Translations under genes and position numbers: made by a program
In this document: positions 45,171 to 54,653 of the stretch, one piece after another
Layout: every line of letters begins with the position of its first letter
Position numbering within the stretch: position 1 is the stretch's first letter
Origin: an uncultured Prevotellaceae bacterium
GTDB lineage: Bacteria; Bacteroidota; Bacteroidia; Bacteroidales; Muribaculaceae
Length of the DNA: 64,000 nucleotides
NCBI GenBank assembly: GCA_900316835.1
Contig: ONEL01000005.1
Coordinates: 62,001-126,000, forward strand
Reading direction: 5' to 3'
The notes under the pieces: model-generated
Seen by the model: only the letters and a program-made list of their open reading frames with translations
Databases searched by the model: none
Told to the model about the DNA's origin: nothing

Positions 45171-46703
45171 ATGGAAATTTTTTCTAACATTCTTATTTAT
45201 TTCGTGATAATCCCCGTGCTGACGCTCGGTGGACTAGCCCTCACCAAGAATAAGGGCATTGATGCGATTAGAGCCGTTGCCGTTACTGGTGCTTCAGCGC
45301 TGGTGCTCTTGGCACTATATTTGGTGGCTATGTTCCTGCATGCTCGTGCTGCTGGCGACATGAGCGACATGATTCTCACCACTAGCGTGACCTGGTATGA
45401 ACCACTCAACATTAAGCTTGCTTTAGGTGTTGACGGAGTGTCGGTGGTAATGATACTGCTCTCGGCATTCATTGTCTTTGCCGGAGTATTTGCTTCGTGG
45501 AAGATGGATCCACTGCCCAAGCAGTTCTTCCTGTGGTTCTTCCTTCTTTCTACTGGTGTGTTTGGATTCTTTATCAGTGTCGACCTCTTCACCATGTTCA
45601 TGTTCTATGAGGTTGCGCTCATCCCCATGTACCTGCTCATTGGAGTGTGGGGTAGTGGTAACAAGAACTATAGTGCAATGAAACTCACCCTCATGCTCAT
45701 GGGTGGCTCGGCATTCCTCATGCTTGGCATCATTGGCATCTATTTCCACTCTACAGCAACTCCTGGTGAGTACACAATGAACTTGCTTGAGATTGCTAAG
45801 AACAACGCCATTCCTCACAACTGGCAAATGTTCCTGTTCCCTATGACATTTGTGGGATTTGGTGTACTGGGTGCTATGTTCCCCTTCCACACTTGGTCGC
45901 CCGATGGTCATGCTAGTGCACCCACTGCGGTGTCGATGCTTCATGCTGGTGTGCTAATGAAGTTGGGAGGATATGGTTGCTTCCGCATCGCTATCTATCT
46001 CATGCCGTTTGCGGCTCAGCAAATGGGGTGGATTTTCCTCACTCTCACTGGCATCAGCATTGTTTACGGTGCGTTCAGCGCATGTGTGCAAACCGACCTC
46101 AAGTACATTAATGCCTATTCGTCGGTTAGCCATTGCGGTATGGTACTCTTCGCAATCCTCATGTTCAACAACACCGCGATGACGGGTGCTGTTCTACAGA
46201 TGCTTTCGCATGGTTTGATGACTGCATTGTTCTTCGCGCTCATTGGTATGATCTACGGTCGCACCCACACCCGCGACATTCGCGAGATGGGTGGCTTGAT
46301 GCACATCATGCCTTACTTGGGTGTGGGGTATGTGATTGCCGGTTTTGCTTCGCTGGGTCTGCCGGGATTGAGTGGTTTCGTAGCCGAGATGACAATCTTC
46401 TTTGGCTCGTTTGAACACACCGACATGTTCCACCGCGTGCTCACAATCGCAGCCACCACGTCGATTGTTATCACCGCTGTCTACATCCTGCGTGTTGTGG
46501 GCAAGCTACTCTATGGACAAGTGCAGAATGAGCATCACAAGACCTTGACCGATGCCGACTGGAGCGAGCGACTCTCAACAGCCACTCTCATCATTGCTGT
46601 GGCAATAATCGGTTGCTTCCCTAATTTCTTCATTGGTATCATCCACGACAGCTTCGTGCCCGTGGTTGAAGCCCTCAAGGCCTATGCTCCAAGTGTTATG
46701 TAA
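45171..46703 (+). CDS. nuoM: NADH-quinone oxidoreductase subunit M
   Basis: Antiporter-like pump subunit, 510 residues, with FMFYEVALIPMYLLIGVWG (conserved Glu), HTWSPDGHASAPTAVSMLHAG and LPGLSGFVAEMTIFFGSF. Between nuoL and nuoN in normal order. All helices look intact. Confidence 0.96.
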   Translation: MEIFSNILIYFVIIPVLTLGGLALTKNKGIDAIRAVAVTGASALVLLALYLVAMFLHARAAGDMSDMILTTSVTWYEPLNIKLALGVDGVSVVMILLSAFIVFAGVFASWKMDPLPKQFFLWFFLLSTGVFGFFISVDLFTMFMFYEVALIPMYLLIGVWGSGNKNYSAMKLTLMLMGGSAFLMLGIIGIYFHSTATPGEYTMNLLEIAKNNAIPHNWQMFLFPMTFVGFGVLGAMFPFHTWSPDGHASAPTAVSMLHAGVLMKLGGYGCFRIAIYLMPFAAQQMGWIFLTLTGISIVYGAFSACVQTDLKYINAYSSVSHCGMVLFAILMFNNTAMTGAVLQMLSHGLMTALFFALIGMIYGRTHTRDIREMGGLMHIMPYLGVGYVIAGFASLGLPGLSGFVAEMTIFFGSFEHTDMFHRVLTIAATTSIVITAVYILRVVGKLLYGQVQNEHHKTLTDADWSERLSTATLIIAVAIIGCFPNFFIGIIHDSFVPVVEALKAYAPSVM

Positions 46704-46740
46704 TTATAGTGTTGAATTAAAAAAAAGATAATATACTCTT

Positions 46741-48195
46741 ATGGATTATTCTCAATTTTTAATGATGCCGCAAGAAATAGGACTACTTCTAGTCTTCTTG
46801 CTAGTATTCTTATATGACACTTTCATGCCTTCGTCTACGCAAAAAGGGCTACCCCTGTTTGCTACTGTGGTGTTTGGCATTTTCATGATACTTGGATTTA
46901 TGCCAGTGAGCGATGGCTTCGCTTTTGGTGAAATGTTTGAGTCAAACAAGGCTACTTGGGCGATGAAAAATATTCTCAACATAGGCGTGTTCATTGTCTT
47001 GCTACAATCTATCAAGTGGGCCAACAGCGACTTTGTGAGTGTACGCCGTGGCGAGTTCTATGAGCTTATATTGCTCACCCTTTTCGGCATGTATCTCATG
47101 ATTTCGGGACGTCACTTCTTAATATTCGTCATCGGTCTTGAAACAGCCTCGTTGCCTCTGGCCACACTGGCTGCCTTTGAGAAGCGTTACTATGAGAGCC
47201 ATGAGGCGGCTGCCAAGTATGTGCTCACTGCCGTGTTCTCGTCGGCTATCATGCTACTGGGACTTTCGTTTGTTTACGGTCTCACAGGAACTCTCTACTT
47301 CAGCGAGATAGCATCTAGCATCGTGGGCGACAACTCCTTGCTGCTCATTGTGGCGCTAGCTTTTGTAATCTCTGGTGTGGGTTACAAGCTCTCGCTTGTG
47401 CCATTCCACCTCTGGACAGCCGACGTTTATCAAGGTGCGCCCACTATGGTTACCAGCTATCTGTCGGTAATCAGCAAGGGTTCGGCGGCATTTGCCTTCT
47501 TTGTGATTATGGTACAAGTGTTTGGTGCGGCTTATTCCCACATTTGGGAGTGGATGCTCTATGCTATCATAGTCATCACCATCACTGTAGGTAACCTCTT
47601 TGCCATTCGCCAGCGCAACCTCAAGCGCTTCTTGGCATTCTCGTCAATCTCACAGGCTGGTTACATCATGCTTGGCGTGATTGCCGCTAATGCCGTGGGT
47701 ATGGCTTCGATGATGTACTACATCCTAGTTTACATCTTCAGCAACCTCGCTGCCTTTGGCGTTATCGCTGTTATTGAGCGACAAACAGGCAAGGTAACAA
47801 CCGACGACTACAACGGTTTGTTCAAGACCAATCCATGGCTTGCCTTCGTCATGATGCTTGCGATGTTCTCACTTGGTGGTATCCCTCCATTTGCCGGCTT
47901 CTTCAGCAAGTTCTTCATCTTTGTGGGAGCTTGTAGCACTGGCAATGTGGCAGTTTACGCTCTGGTGCTCATCGCGTTGATCAACACCATCATCTCGCTC
48001 TACTACTATCTGCTTGTGGTAAAGGCAATGTTTATTCGTCAAGACGAGTGCGTGATCCCCACCCTCAAGTCACACTGGACCGAGAAAGCAGGCTTGATTA
48101 TCTGCACAATGGGCATCGTTCTCATTGGGCTCATCAGTTGCTTCTACACAAGCCTAAGCGACATCACTGCCGCACTCAATATCTTCCCAGGCTAA
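46741..48195 (+). CDS. nuoN: NADH-quinone oxidoreductase subunit N
   Basis: Third antiporter-like pump subunit, 484 residues. Motifs: LFGMYLMISGRHFLIFVIGLE, YKLSLVPFHLWTADVYQGAP and SLGGIPPFAGFFSKFFIF. It closes the complex I set and is followed by a strong terminator at 48230-48266. Confidence 0.95.
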   Translation: MDYSQFLMMPQEIGLLLVFLLVFLYDTFMPSSTQKGLPLFATVVFGIFMILGFMPVSDGFAFGEMFESNKATWAMKNILNIGVFIVLLQSIKWANSDFVSVRRGEFYELILLTLFGMYLMISGRHFLIFVIGLETASLPLATLAAFEKRYYESHEAAAKYVLTAVFSSAIMLLGLSFVYGLTGTLYFSEIASSIVGDNSLLLIVALAFVISGVGYKLSLVPFHLWTADVYQGAPTMVTSYLSVISKGSAAFAFFVIMVQVFGAAYSHIWEWMLYAIIVITITVGNLFAIRQRNLKRFLAFSSISQAGYIMLGVIAANAVGMASMMYYILVYIFSNLAAFGVIAVIERQTGKVTTDDYNGLFKTNPWLAFVMMLAMFSLGGIPPFAGFFSKFFIFVGACSTGNVAVYALVLIALINTIISLYYYLLVVKAMFIRQDECVIPTLKSHWTEKAGLIICTMGIVLIGLISCFYTSLSDITAALNIFPG

Positions 48196-48229
48196 AAAAC
48201 TTGACTGAAACTTTTTAGAAAAACCAATA

Positions 48230-48266
48230 GGAGAAGCCCACATCAAGGTGCGGCTTCTCCTTTTTT
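48230..48266 (+). terminator. Rho-independent terminator after nuoN
   Basis: GGAGAAGCC (48230-48238) pairs with GGCTTCTCC (48252-48260), extended by an inner CAC/GTG helix, and TTTTTT follows. This is the end of the nuo-atp transcript. Confidence 0.92.
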
Positions 48267-48318
48267 ACCCATTCCCAAGTATTCACTTTTTCCTTTTCTT
48301 ACTTTTCTTATACCCCTA

Positions 48319-48352
48319 TTTGTCAAAATATAAAACATTTTTTGTAAATTTG
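48319..48352 (+). promoter_or_regulatory. Bacteroidetes promoter for secA
   Basis: TTTG (48319-48322), 22-bp spacer and TAAATTTG (48345-48352). The secA ATG lies 84 bp further on. Confidence 0.65.
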
Positions 48353-48436
48353 CAACTTGATGTGGATTTGGCATGATTTTTGCTGTAATCTGCTTCATGT
48401 TAATCTTGAAAAAATAATAAATACAAAATATAAAAC

Positions 48437-51400
48437 ATGTCATTTAATAGCTTTTTGAAATCAATCTTTGGCAACAAGAGCGACCGAGACCTCAAGAAAC
48501 TCATGCCCATTGTGCGTGAAATCCAGAAGGTTTATCCTGAGATGGAGCAGTTGTCAAACGATGAATTGCGTGCTCGCAGCGCAGCTGTGAAGCAGGAGAT
48601 ACAAGACTATGTGAAACCACAACGCGACGAGATTGCCAGTATTAAGACCGAAATTGAGGGACTGGAATACGAGGAGCGTGAACCACTATGGACTAAAATC
48701 GACAAGCTGGAGAAGGAAGTTCTCGACCGCATTGAGGAGAAACTTAACGAGGTGCTACCCATTGTCTTTGCCATCGTCAAGGAAACTGCCAAGCGATTTA
48801 CCGAGAACGAGACAATAGAGGTAACTGCTACCGACTTTGACCGCAAGCTTGCTGCCGATGGGCACGACTTCCTGGAGATTGATGGCGACCGAGCCATCTA
48901 TTTCAATCACTGGGTAGCTGGTGGCAACGAGATGACTTGGAACATGATTCACTACGATGTGCAGCTAATAGGTGGATCAGTACTGCATCAAGGCAAGATT
49001 GCTGAGATGGCTACTGGTGAAGGTAAAACACTTGTGGCTACACTGCCTGTGTTCCTCAACGCTCTTGCTGGTTGTGGTGTGCATGTGGTTACTGTCAACG
49101 ACTATCTTGCCAAACGTGACTCGGAGTGGATGGGACCTCTTTACATGTTCCATGGCTTGAGCGTGGCATGTATCGACAAGACCGAGCCTAATAGCGCCGA
49201 GCGTCGCGATGCCTATAACTGCGACATTACATTTGGTACCAACAGCGAGTTTGGCTTCGATTATCTGCGCGACAACATGGCTATGGCGCCCGAGGATTGT
49301 GTGCAGCGTTCTCACCACTTCGCTATTGTCGATGAGGTTGACTCAGTGCTCATTGATGATGCGCGCACCCCATTGATCATCTCTGGTCCTGTGCCACGTG
49401 GCGAAGACCAAATGTTTGACGAGTACAAGCCTAACGTTGAGCGTGTTTACGAAGCTCAGCGACGCCTTGTTACTCAGCTGCTTAGTGATGCCCGCCGCAT
49501 GATGGCAAGCGACAATGCCGATGAGGTGAAAGAGGGCACGCTATTGCTTTATCGCGCTTTCAAGGGTCTGCCCAAGTATAAGCCTCTCATTAAGTATCTC
49601 TCACAAGAGGGTGTAAAGCAGGCAATGCTCAAGACCGAGGCTTTCTATATGCAAGATAATAACCGCGAGATGCACGTGGTTACCGACCCCTTGTATTTCA
49701 TAATCGAGGAACAAAATAATACTGTCGAGCTCACCGACAAGGGTATTGACGTGCTCACTAAGGGTACCGACGACCCCAAGTTCTTTGTCTTGCCCGATAT
49801 CGCTAGCGAACTCTCGGCGGTGACCAACGAGCCACTGTCGGAGGAAGAAAAACTTGTCAAAAAAGACGAGCTGCTTCAAAATTACTCGGTTAAGGCCGAA
49901 CGTGTACACACCGTGACCCAGCTGCTCAAGGCTTACACTCTCTTCAACCGCGACGATGAGTATATCGTTGATGAGGAAGGTAAGGTGAAAATCGTGGATG
50001 AGCAAACGGGACGTATCATGGAAGGACGTCGCTACAGCGATGGCTTGCACCAGGCAATCGAGGCTAAGGAAGGCGTGAAAGTGGAAGCTGCCACTCAAAC
50101 CTTCGCGACAATTACTCTGCAGAACTACTTCCGCATGTATCACAAGCTAGCTGGTATGACTGGTACTGCCATGACCGAGGCAGGTGAGTTCTGGGAGATT
50201 TACAAACTTGATGTTGTAAACATCCCCACCAACCGACCTGTTATTCGCAAAGATAACCCCGACCGCGTGTTCAAGACCGAGAAGGAGAAGTTCAATGCGG
50301 TGATTGAGGAAATCGTGAAGATGCGAGAGGCTGGACGACCCACACTGGTGGGTACAACCAGCGTGGAAATATCTGAACGACTGAGCCGTCAGCTAAGCTT
50401 GCGACACATTGAGCATAACGTCCTCAATGCCAAGTTGCACCAGCGCGAGGCCGACATTGTTGCCGAGGCAGGACGACAGGTCAATGGCAAGGGTGTTGTG
50501 ACCATCGCTACCAACATGGCGGGTCGTGGTACCGATATCAAGCTCACCCCTGAGGTAAAAGAGGCGGGAGGTCTTGCTATCATTGGCACTGAGCGCCATG
50601 AGTCGCGTCGTGTCGACAACCAGTTGCGTGGTCGTGCGGGACGTCAAGGCGACCCGGGCTCTTCGGTATTCTTTGTCTCGTTCGAGGACAAGGTGATGCG
50701 ACTCTTTGCCAGTGAGCGCGTTGTGAAATTGCTCGACAGGCTTGGCTTGCACGACGGCGAGATGATTGAGTCGCCCATGGTGACCAAGAGCATCGAGAAT
50801 GCGCAGAAGCGTGTTGAGGAAAATAACTTTGGTATCCGCAAGCACACACTGGAATATGACGACGTGATGAACGCTCAGCGCAAGGTGATTTACACTCGTC
50901 GTCACCACGCGTTGCTGGGTGAGCGCATTGGCACCGACATCATCAACACCATGTACGATGCTGTTGAAGACACAGTCAACAAGTTTGGACCTGCCGAGTA
51001 CGAAGACCTCAAGATGAGTGTACTCTCTACTTTTGCCATTGAGCCCCCGTTCACCGAGGAAGAATATCGCAAGAACGACAGCAACAAGAATATCGAGGCT
51101 TTGTTTGATGCGGTATTGGCGGCTTTCCGTCGCAAGACCGACCGTTTGGCCGAGGTGGCAAATCCTGTTATTCAAAGCATTTGTGAACAACAAATGGCTC
51201 AGGGAGCACCCGAGCCTCAAGGCAAGATGCGAGTGCCCATCACCGATGGCAAGCGCACCTATGGTATCGTCATCGACATGAAAGAGGCTTACGAGACTCA
51301 GTGCAAGTGCATTGCCAAGGCATGGCAAAAGGCTATCCTCATGCTCTCAATCGACGAGAGCTGGAAGGTGCATCTGCGCGAGCTTGACCAGTTGCGACAG

Positions 51401-51790
51401 AGCGTGCAAAACGCAAGTTATGAGCAAAAGGACCCATTGGTAATTTACAAGCTCGAGTCGTTCGACCTCTTCAAGGTAATGCTAGGCGACATGAACAACA
51501 AAGCTATTTCATCGTTGATGCGAGGTCAAATTCCTGTGCAGGAAGATGGTCCCGAGGTGAGCCGAGCTCAAGAAGAGCGTCGTCAGCGCCAGCGTTACAG
51601 CGAGGGTCGTGGACAAGATGCTGTTGCCGCCGCAGCTCAAGCTCAGCGACAAGCAGGTATGGGAGCCAGCCAGGCTGGTCAGCGTCCGGTAATGCCCATC
51701 CGCAACGAGGGTCCCAAGGTGGGACGCAATGATCCATGCCCTTGTGGTAGTGGCAAGAAGTACAAGAACTGCCACGGTCGTGGTCTGTAA
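48437..51790 (+). CDS. secA: Preprotein translocase ATPase subunit SecA
   Basis: Motor ATPase that drives proteins through SecYEG. The 1117 residues exceed the E. coli length (901), mainly through an extra charged helical stretch at about 50-115, common in Bacteroidetes SecA. Walker A is MATGEGKTL (191-199), Walker [21 protein letters not shown] split by the turn, motif [17 protein letters not shown]. The Cys/His tail [15 protein letters not shown] at the C-terminus binds zinc and SecB or ribosomes. Expressed alone. Confidence 0.97.
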   Translation: MSFNSFLKSIFGNKSDRDLKKLMPIVREIQKVYPEMEQLSNDELRARSAAVKQEIQDYVKPQRDEIASIKTEIEGLEYEEREPLWTKIDKLEKEVLDRIEEKLNEVLPIVFAIVKETAKRFTENETIEVTATDFDRKLAADGHDFLEIDGDRAIYFNHWVAGGNEMTWNMIHYDVQLIGGSVLHQGKIAEMATGEGKTLVATLPVFLNALAGCGVHVVTVNDYLAKRDSEWMGPLYMFHGLSVACIDKTEPNSAERRDAYNCDITFGTNSEFGFDYLRDNMAMAPEDCVQRSHHFAIVDEVDSVLIDDARTPLIISGPVPRGEDQMFDEYKPNVERVYEAQRRLVTQLLSDARRMMASDNADEVKEGTLLLYRAFKGLPKYKPLIKYLSQEGVKQAMLKTEAFYMQDNNREMHVVTDPLYFIIEEQNNTVELTDKGIDVLTKGTDDPKFFVLPDIASELSAVTNEPLSEEEKLVKKDELLQNYSVKAERVHTVTQLLKAYTLFNRDDEYIVDEEGKVKIVDEQTGRIMEGRRYSDGLHQAIEAKEGVKVEAATQTFATITLQNYFRMYHKLAGMTGTAMTEAGEFWEIYKLDVVNIPTNRPVIRKDNPDRVFKTEKEKFNAVIEEIVKMREAGRPTLVGTTSVEISERLSRQLSLRHIEHNVLNAKLHQREADIVAEAGRQVNGKGVVTIATNMAGRGTDIKLTPEVKEAGGLAIIGTERHESRRVDNQLRGRAGRQGDPGSSVFFVSFEDKVMRLFASERVVKLLDRLGLHDGEMIESPMVTKSIENAQKRVEENNFGIRKHTLEYDDVMNAQRKVIYTRRHHALLGERIGTDIINTMYDAVEDTVNKFGPAEYEDLKMSVLSTFAIEPPFTEEEYRKNDSNKNIEALFDAVLAAFRRKTDRLAEVANPVIQSICEQQMAQGAPEPQGKMRVPITDGKRTYGIVIDMKEAYETQCKCIAKAWQKAILMLSIDESWKVHLRELDQLRQSVQNASYEQKDPLVIYKLESFDLFKVMLGDMNNKAISSLMRGQIPVQEDGPEVSRAQEERRQRQRYSEGRGQDAVAAAAQAQRQAGMGASQAGQRPVMPIRNEGPKVGRNDPCPCGSGKKYKNCHGRGL

Positions 51791-51837
51791 GAAAAAAACA
51801 CGACAGCGTGGCGTGATAGCACTCACGTTCTATTAAT

Positions 51838-51889
51838 AAAAAAAATCAGCGAGTTCTGAACTTTATAAAGGTTTCAGAACTCGCGTTTT
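51838..51889. terminator. Bidirectional terminator between secA and radC
   Basis: GCGAGTTCTGAA (51849-51860) pairs perfectly with TTCAGAACTCGC (51873-51884). There is a T-run after it on the plus strand and an A-run (51838-51845) before it that serves the minus strand. It ends both convergent genes. Confidence 0.88.
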
Positions 51890-51905
51890 ATCTATCCCTT
51901 AACTC

Positions 51906-52622
51906 TTACAATTTCCCCTCCATCATGTAGCTATAGTAATTGCCACGGCACACGATGAGGTGGTCGTCGAGTGGAATGCCTACGGCATCACATGCACGTT
52001 TCACGCGTTGAGTCAAGGCGTCATCTTGCATGCTGGGACGAGGGTTATTGCTTGGGTGGTTGTGTGCTAAAATGATACTGCTTGCCAAGTGGCTAATCGC
52101 ATGCTTGAGAATGATTTTCTCATCGCCAACAGTGGCTGCCACACCACCAGTGCTCACAAGCACGCGAGCCTTCACGTGCTTAGCACGGTCGAGCATCAGT
52201 GCCCACATCTCCTCATGATTCTTGTCGAGCATGAAAGTGGACAGGTAGCGATAGGCATCATTTGCGTCCCTAATTTGGAATTCATTGTCAAATTCCTCGC
52301 CTTGGAAACGGCGTGAAATCTCAATAGCTGCAAGAATTTGAAGTGCCTTTACTTCGCCCACACCACGATACATCCTTGCCAGGTCGCTATAGCTCAAGCG
52401 AGCTATCTTGTATATCTTGTTGTCATGGTCATTAAGCAGGCGCTGGCACAAGTCCACTACGCTCTCGCCACGGCTGCCACTGCCAATGATGATGGCAAAT
52501 AACTCGGCTGCCGAGAGCGATTCAAAGCCCAGCTTCATCGCTTTCTCGCGAGGACGGTCGTCAAGTGCCGTGTTAAACTTCAACGCCCGCGACATGCTAT
52601 CGCCACTCATCATTTCTTCCAT
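51906..52622 (-). CDS. radC: RadC/DUF2466-family JAB domain protein
   Basis: A 238-residue protein with N-terminal helix-hairpin-like domain (LGFESLSAAELFAIIIGSGS) and C-terminal JAB/MPN domain with the metalloprotease-like motif HNHPSNNPRPSMQDD, where the two His and the Asp bind zinc. The name comes from a DNA-repair link that is disputed; the biochemical role is unclear. Length and motifs are complete. Convergent with secA. Confidence 0.93.
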   Translation of the reverse strand: MEEMMSGDSMSRALKFNTALDDRPREKAMKLGFESLSAAELFAIIIGSGSRGESVVDLCQRLLNDHDNKIYKIARLSYSDLARMYRGVGEVKALQILAAIEISRRFQGEEFDNEFQIRDANDAYRYLSTFMLDKNHEEMWALMLDRAKHVKARVLVSTGGVAATVGDEKIILKHAISHLASSIILAHNHPSNNPRPSMQDDALTQRVKRACDAVGIPLDDHLIVCRGNYYSYMMEGKL

Positions 52623-52656
52623 AGAATGACCTTTTATTGATTTGTAAAACTAACCT

Positions 52657-53655
52657 TTATTTTCCCTTGCGCATCGCAATCTCTTCATCAATGTCGCGAC
52701 CATGGCCCAGCAAAATCTTCCAGGTGAACGCTTTTAAGAAGCCAATACCATAGGCTCCAAGCTGAATAAAACTCGAAACAATGGCGATGAGCGAAATCTT
52801 AAGACTGCGGGTCTTGATCAGGGCACAACCCCACAGCATTACAACATAGAGAACAAGGGGCAATATTGCCCACCAGTGCCAGAAGATGGCTAATAATATA
52901 AGTGCCAAGCAACCCAGTACAAACACCGCAGGTAGGCAGTGAACGAGCTTCAGCGAGTCGGAATATAAGAGCTTGAGGGTGATGCGTGACATGCCGAAGA
53001 CGTAGGTTTGACGGGCAAATTTCTTTAAGTCGACACGACGCTTGTGGTAGACATAGGCGTCACGAATTAGCCTGATGCTGAAACCTGCCTGGCGAACCCT
53101 CGTGCTCATGTCAATATCCTCGCTGAACATCTCGCGGAAACCTCCCACCTTCTCCCACACCTTGCGGGAGTAGCCCATGTTGAATGAGCGAGGCACAAAT
53201 TTCTCGAGCTGAACCTTACCACCGCGTATTCCTCCTGTGGTCAAGAACGAGGTCATCGAGAAGTTAATAGCCTTCTGCACGTCGCTAAAGTCGTCGCTTG
53301 CCGCATCAGGGCCTCCAAAGCAGTCAACCGGCTCTCGCTCAAGTTCTGCTTTGAGCACCTTGAAATAATCCTTGGGGATAACACAGTCGCTGTCGAAGAA
53401 GATGAAATATTCGCCACGGGCACGCTCAATGCCATAGTTGCGGGCTATGCTTCGACCCTCATTCTCCTTATAGTGGTAGTGAAGGTCAAGGCGGTCATTA
53501 TAACGCTCGGCAACTTCGTCACAACGCACCGTTGAGCCGTCTTCCACGATGAATACTTCAAAATCTTGGTATGACTGCTCAGCAAGGCTACGCAGCAGGT
53601 CATCAACCTCGACGGGGCGATTATACACGGGAGTGATTACTGAAAAATAGGGCAT
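52657..53655 (-). CDS. Family 2 glycosyltransferase with C-terminal membrane helices
   Basis: A 332-residue GT-A glycosyltransferase. It begins MPYFSVITPVYNRPVEVDDL; FIVEDGS and FFDSDCVIP are the nucleotide and DxD regions; FSEDIDMSTRVRQAG holds the ED catalytic pair. Three hydrophobic segments at the C-terminus (FVLGCLALILLAIFWHWWAI, LVLYVVMLWGCAL and ISLIAIVSSFIQLGAYGIG) anchor it to the inner membrane. I choose the ATG at 53655; the longer frame to 53739 runs across the promoter. The stop lies 34 bp before the radC start. Product unknown. Confidence 0.88.
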   Translation of the reverse strand: MPYFSVITPVYNRPVEVDDLLRSLAEQSYQDFEVFIVEDGSTVRCDEVAERYNDRLDLHYHYKENEGRSIARNYGIERARGEYFIFFDSDCVIPKDYFKVLKAELEREPVDCFGGPDAASDDFSDVQKAINFSMTSFLTTGGIRGGKVQLEKFVPRSFNMGYSRKVWEKVGGFREMFSEDIDMSTRVRQAGFSIRLIRDAYVYHKRRVDLKKFARQTYVFGMSRITLKLLYSDSLKLVHCLPAVFVLGCLALILLAIFWHWWAILPLVLYVVMLWGCALIKTRSLKISLIAIVSSFIQLGAYGIGFLKAFTWKILLGHGRDIDEEIAMRKGK

Positions 53656-53684
53656 ATCGTTGCTTGTAATTAAGTTCTTTACCG

Positions 53685-53716
53685 CAAAATTAATAATAAC
53701 ATCAATACTAAGCAAG
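53685..53716 (-). promoter_or_regulatory. Promoter for the GT2 gene
   Basis: Minus strand CTTG (53716-53713), 20-bp spacer and TAATTTTG (53692-53685). It supports the start at 53655. The divergent pgeF gene may use TATCTTCG at 53747-53754, a one-base miss of the -7 consensus. Confidence 0.6.
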
Positions 53717-53778
53717 AAATAATGACCAACTTTCATCATTTTTCATTATCTTCGCAACCTAGAAATATATTGGTTGAT

Positions 53779-54576
53779 ATGGAACTTGAAAAACTAATTC
53801 TAAACGGAAACCCTGCTTCTATAACTGTGGTACAAACAACTAGGGGAGAGGTGCGGAGCAACAAGCCTTATTCTCAGTATAACTTGTGCGATTACACTGG
53901 CGATGATGCTCTGAGAGTGCTCAACGCCCGACTGAAGTTTTGTGAAATCATGGGCATTGACCTTGACCACCTTGTCATGCCCAAGCAAACCCATTCCACA
54001 CATGTGGTTGTAGTGGGGGAGAACTACCTTAATGCCGACATCGACAAGCAAGAAGCGATGCTCGACGAGGTGGACGCTTTAGTTACCAACCGACCAGGAA
54101 TTTGCATTGGAGTCAACACCGCCGACTGTGTGCCCATTGCTCTTGCCGATAACACCGCGGGTGTCATTGCCATTGCACATGCCGGCTGGAGGGGTACGGT
54201 GGGAAAAATAGCGCTTAACACAGTGCGAGAGATGGTGAGGCTTGGAGCCGACCAGCGACGCATTCTGGCAACAATGGGGGCAAGTATCTGTCCCGACTGC
54301 TTTGAAGTGGGCGACGAGGTGCCACAAGCTTTCAAACAAGCAGGCTTCAACCTCAGTTCCATCATGCATCGAAATGCCATCACTGGCAAGGCACACATTA
54401 ATCTGCAAGAGGCCAACCGTCAAGTACTCATCGATGCAGGGCTCAATCCTCAAAACATCACTTTGCCCACCGCCTGTAGCCGATGCCAGCATCAGCGTTA
54501 CTTCTCGGCGCGACGCTTGGGTATCAATAGTGGTCGCACTTTTACCGCAATTATGCTAAGTGCCAGCAACTCCTAG
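53779..54576 (+). CDS. pgeF: Polyphenol oxidase/purine nucleoside phosphorylase family protein (YfiH/PgeF)
   Basis: A 265-residue cytoplasmic enzyme of the DUF152 family (YlmD/YfiH, related to LACC1). Signature segments are MPKQTHSTHVVVVGE, NTADCVPIAL, IAHAGWRGTVGKI and CSRCQHQRYFSARRLG. The zinc ligands are the His of QTHS, the Cys of ADC and the His of AHAGW. Members have been reported to act on purine nucleosides and to edit peptidoglycan. The ATG at 53779 is preferred to 53722, since family proteins begin close to the first strand. Confidence 0.92.
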   Translation: MELEKLILNGNPASITVVQTTRGEVRSNKPYSQYNLCDYTGDDALRVLNARLKFCEIMGIDLDHLVMPKQTHSTHVVVVGENYLNADIDKQEAMLDEVDALVTNRPGICIGVNTADCVPIALADNTAGVIAIAHAGWRGTVGKIALNTVREMVRLGADQRRILATMGASICPDCFEVGDEVPQAFKQAGFNLSSIMHRNAITGKAHINLQEANRQVLIDAGLNPQNITLPTACSRCQHQRYFSARRLGINSGRTFTAIMLSASNS

Positions 54577-54595
54577 GCTATCACTATGTGACTAT

Positions 54596-54626
54596 TTTGC
54601 CATGTGAAAACTTTGTCGTATTTTTG
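54596..54626 (+). promoter_or_regulatory. Bacteroidetes promoter for the endonuclease gene
   Basis: TTTG (54596-54599), 19-bp spacer and TATTTTTG (54619-54626), 27 bp before the ATG. Confidence 0.75.
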
Positions 54627-54653
54627 TGGGTTGATTAAATAAATACTTATTAC

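Noticed and set aside
49601..50143. 180-codon open frame on the minus strand inside secA
   Set aside because: Shadow of secA; no recognisable product.
50393..51328. 311-codon open frame on the minus strand inside secA
   Set aside because: It is antisense to a certain secA and arises from its codon bias; no start signal or domain.
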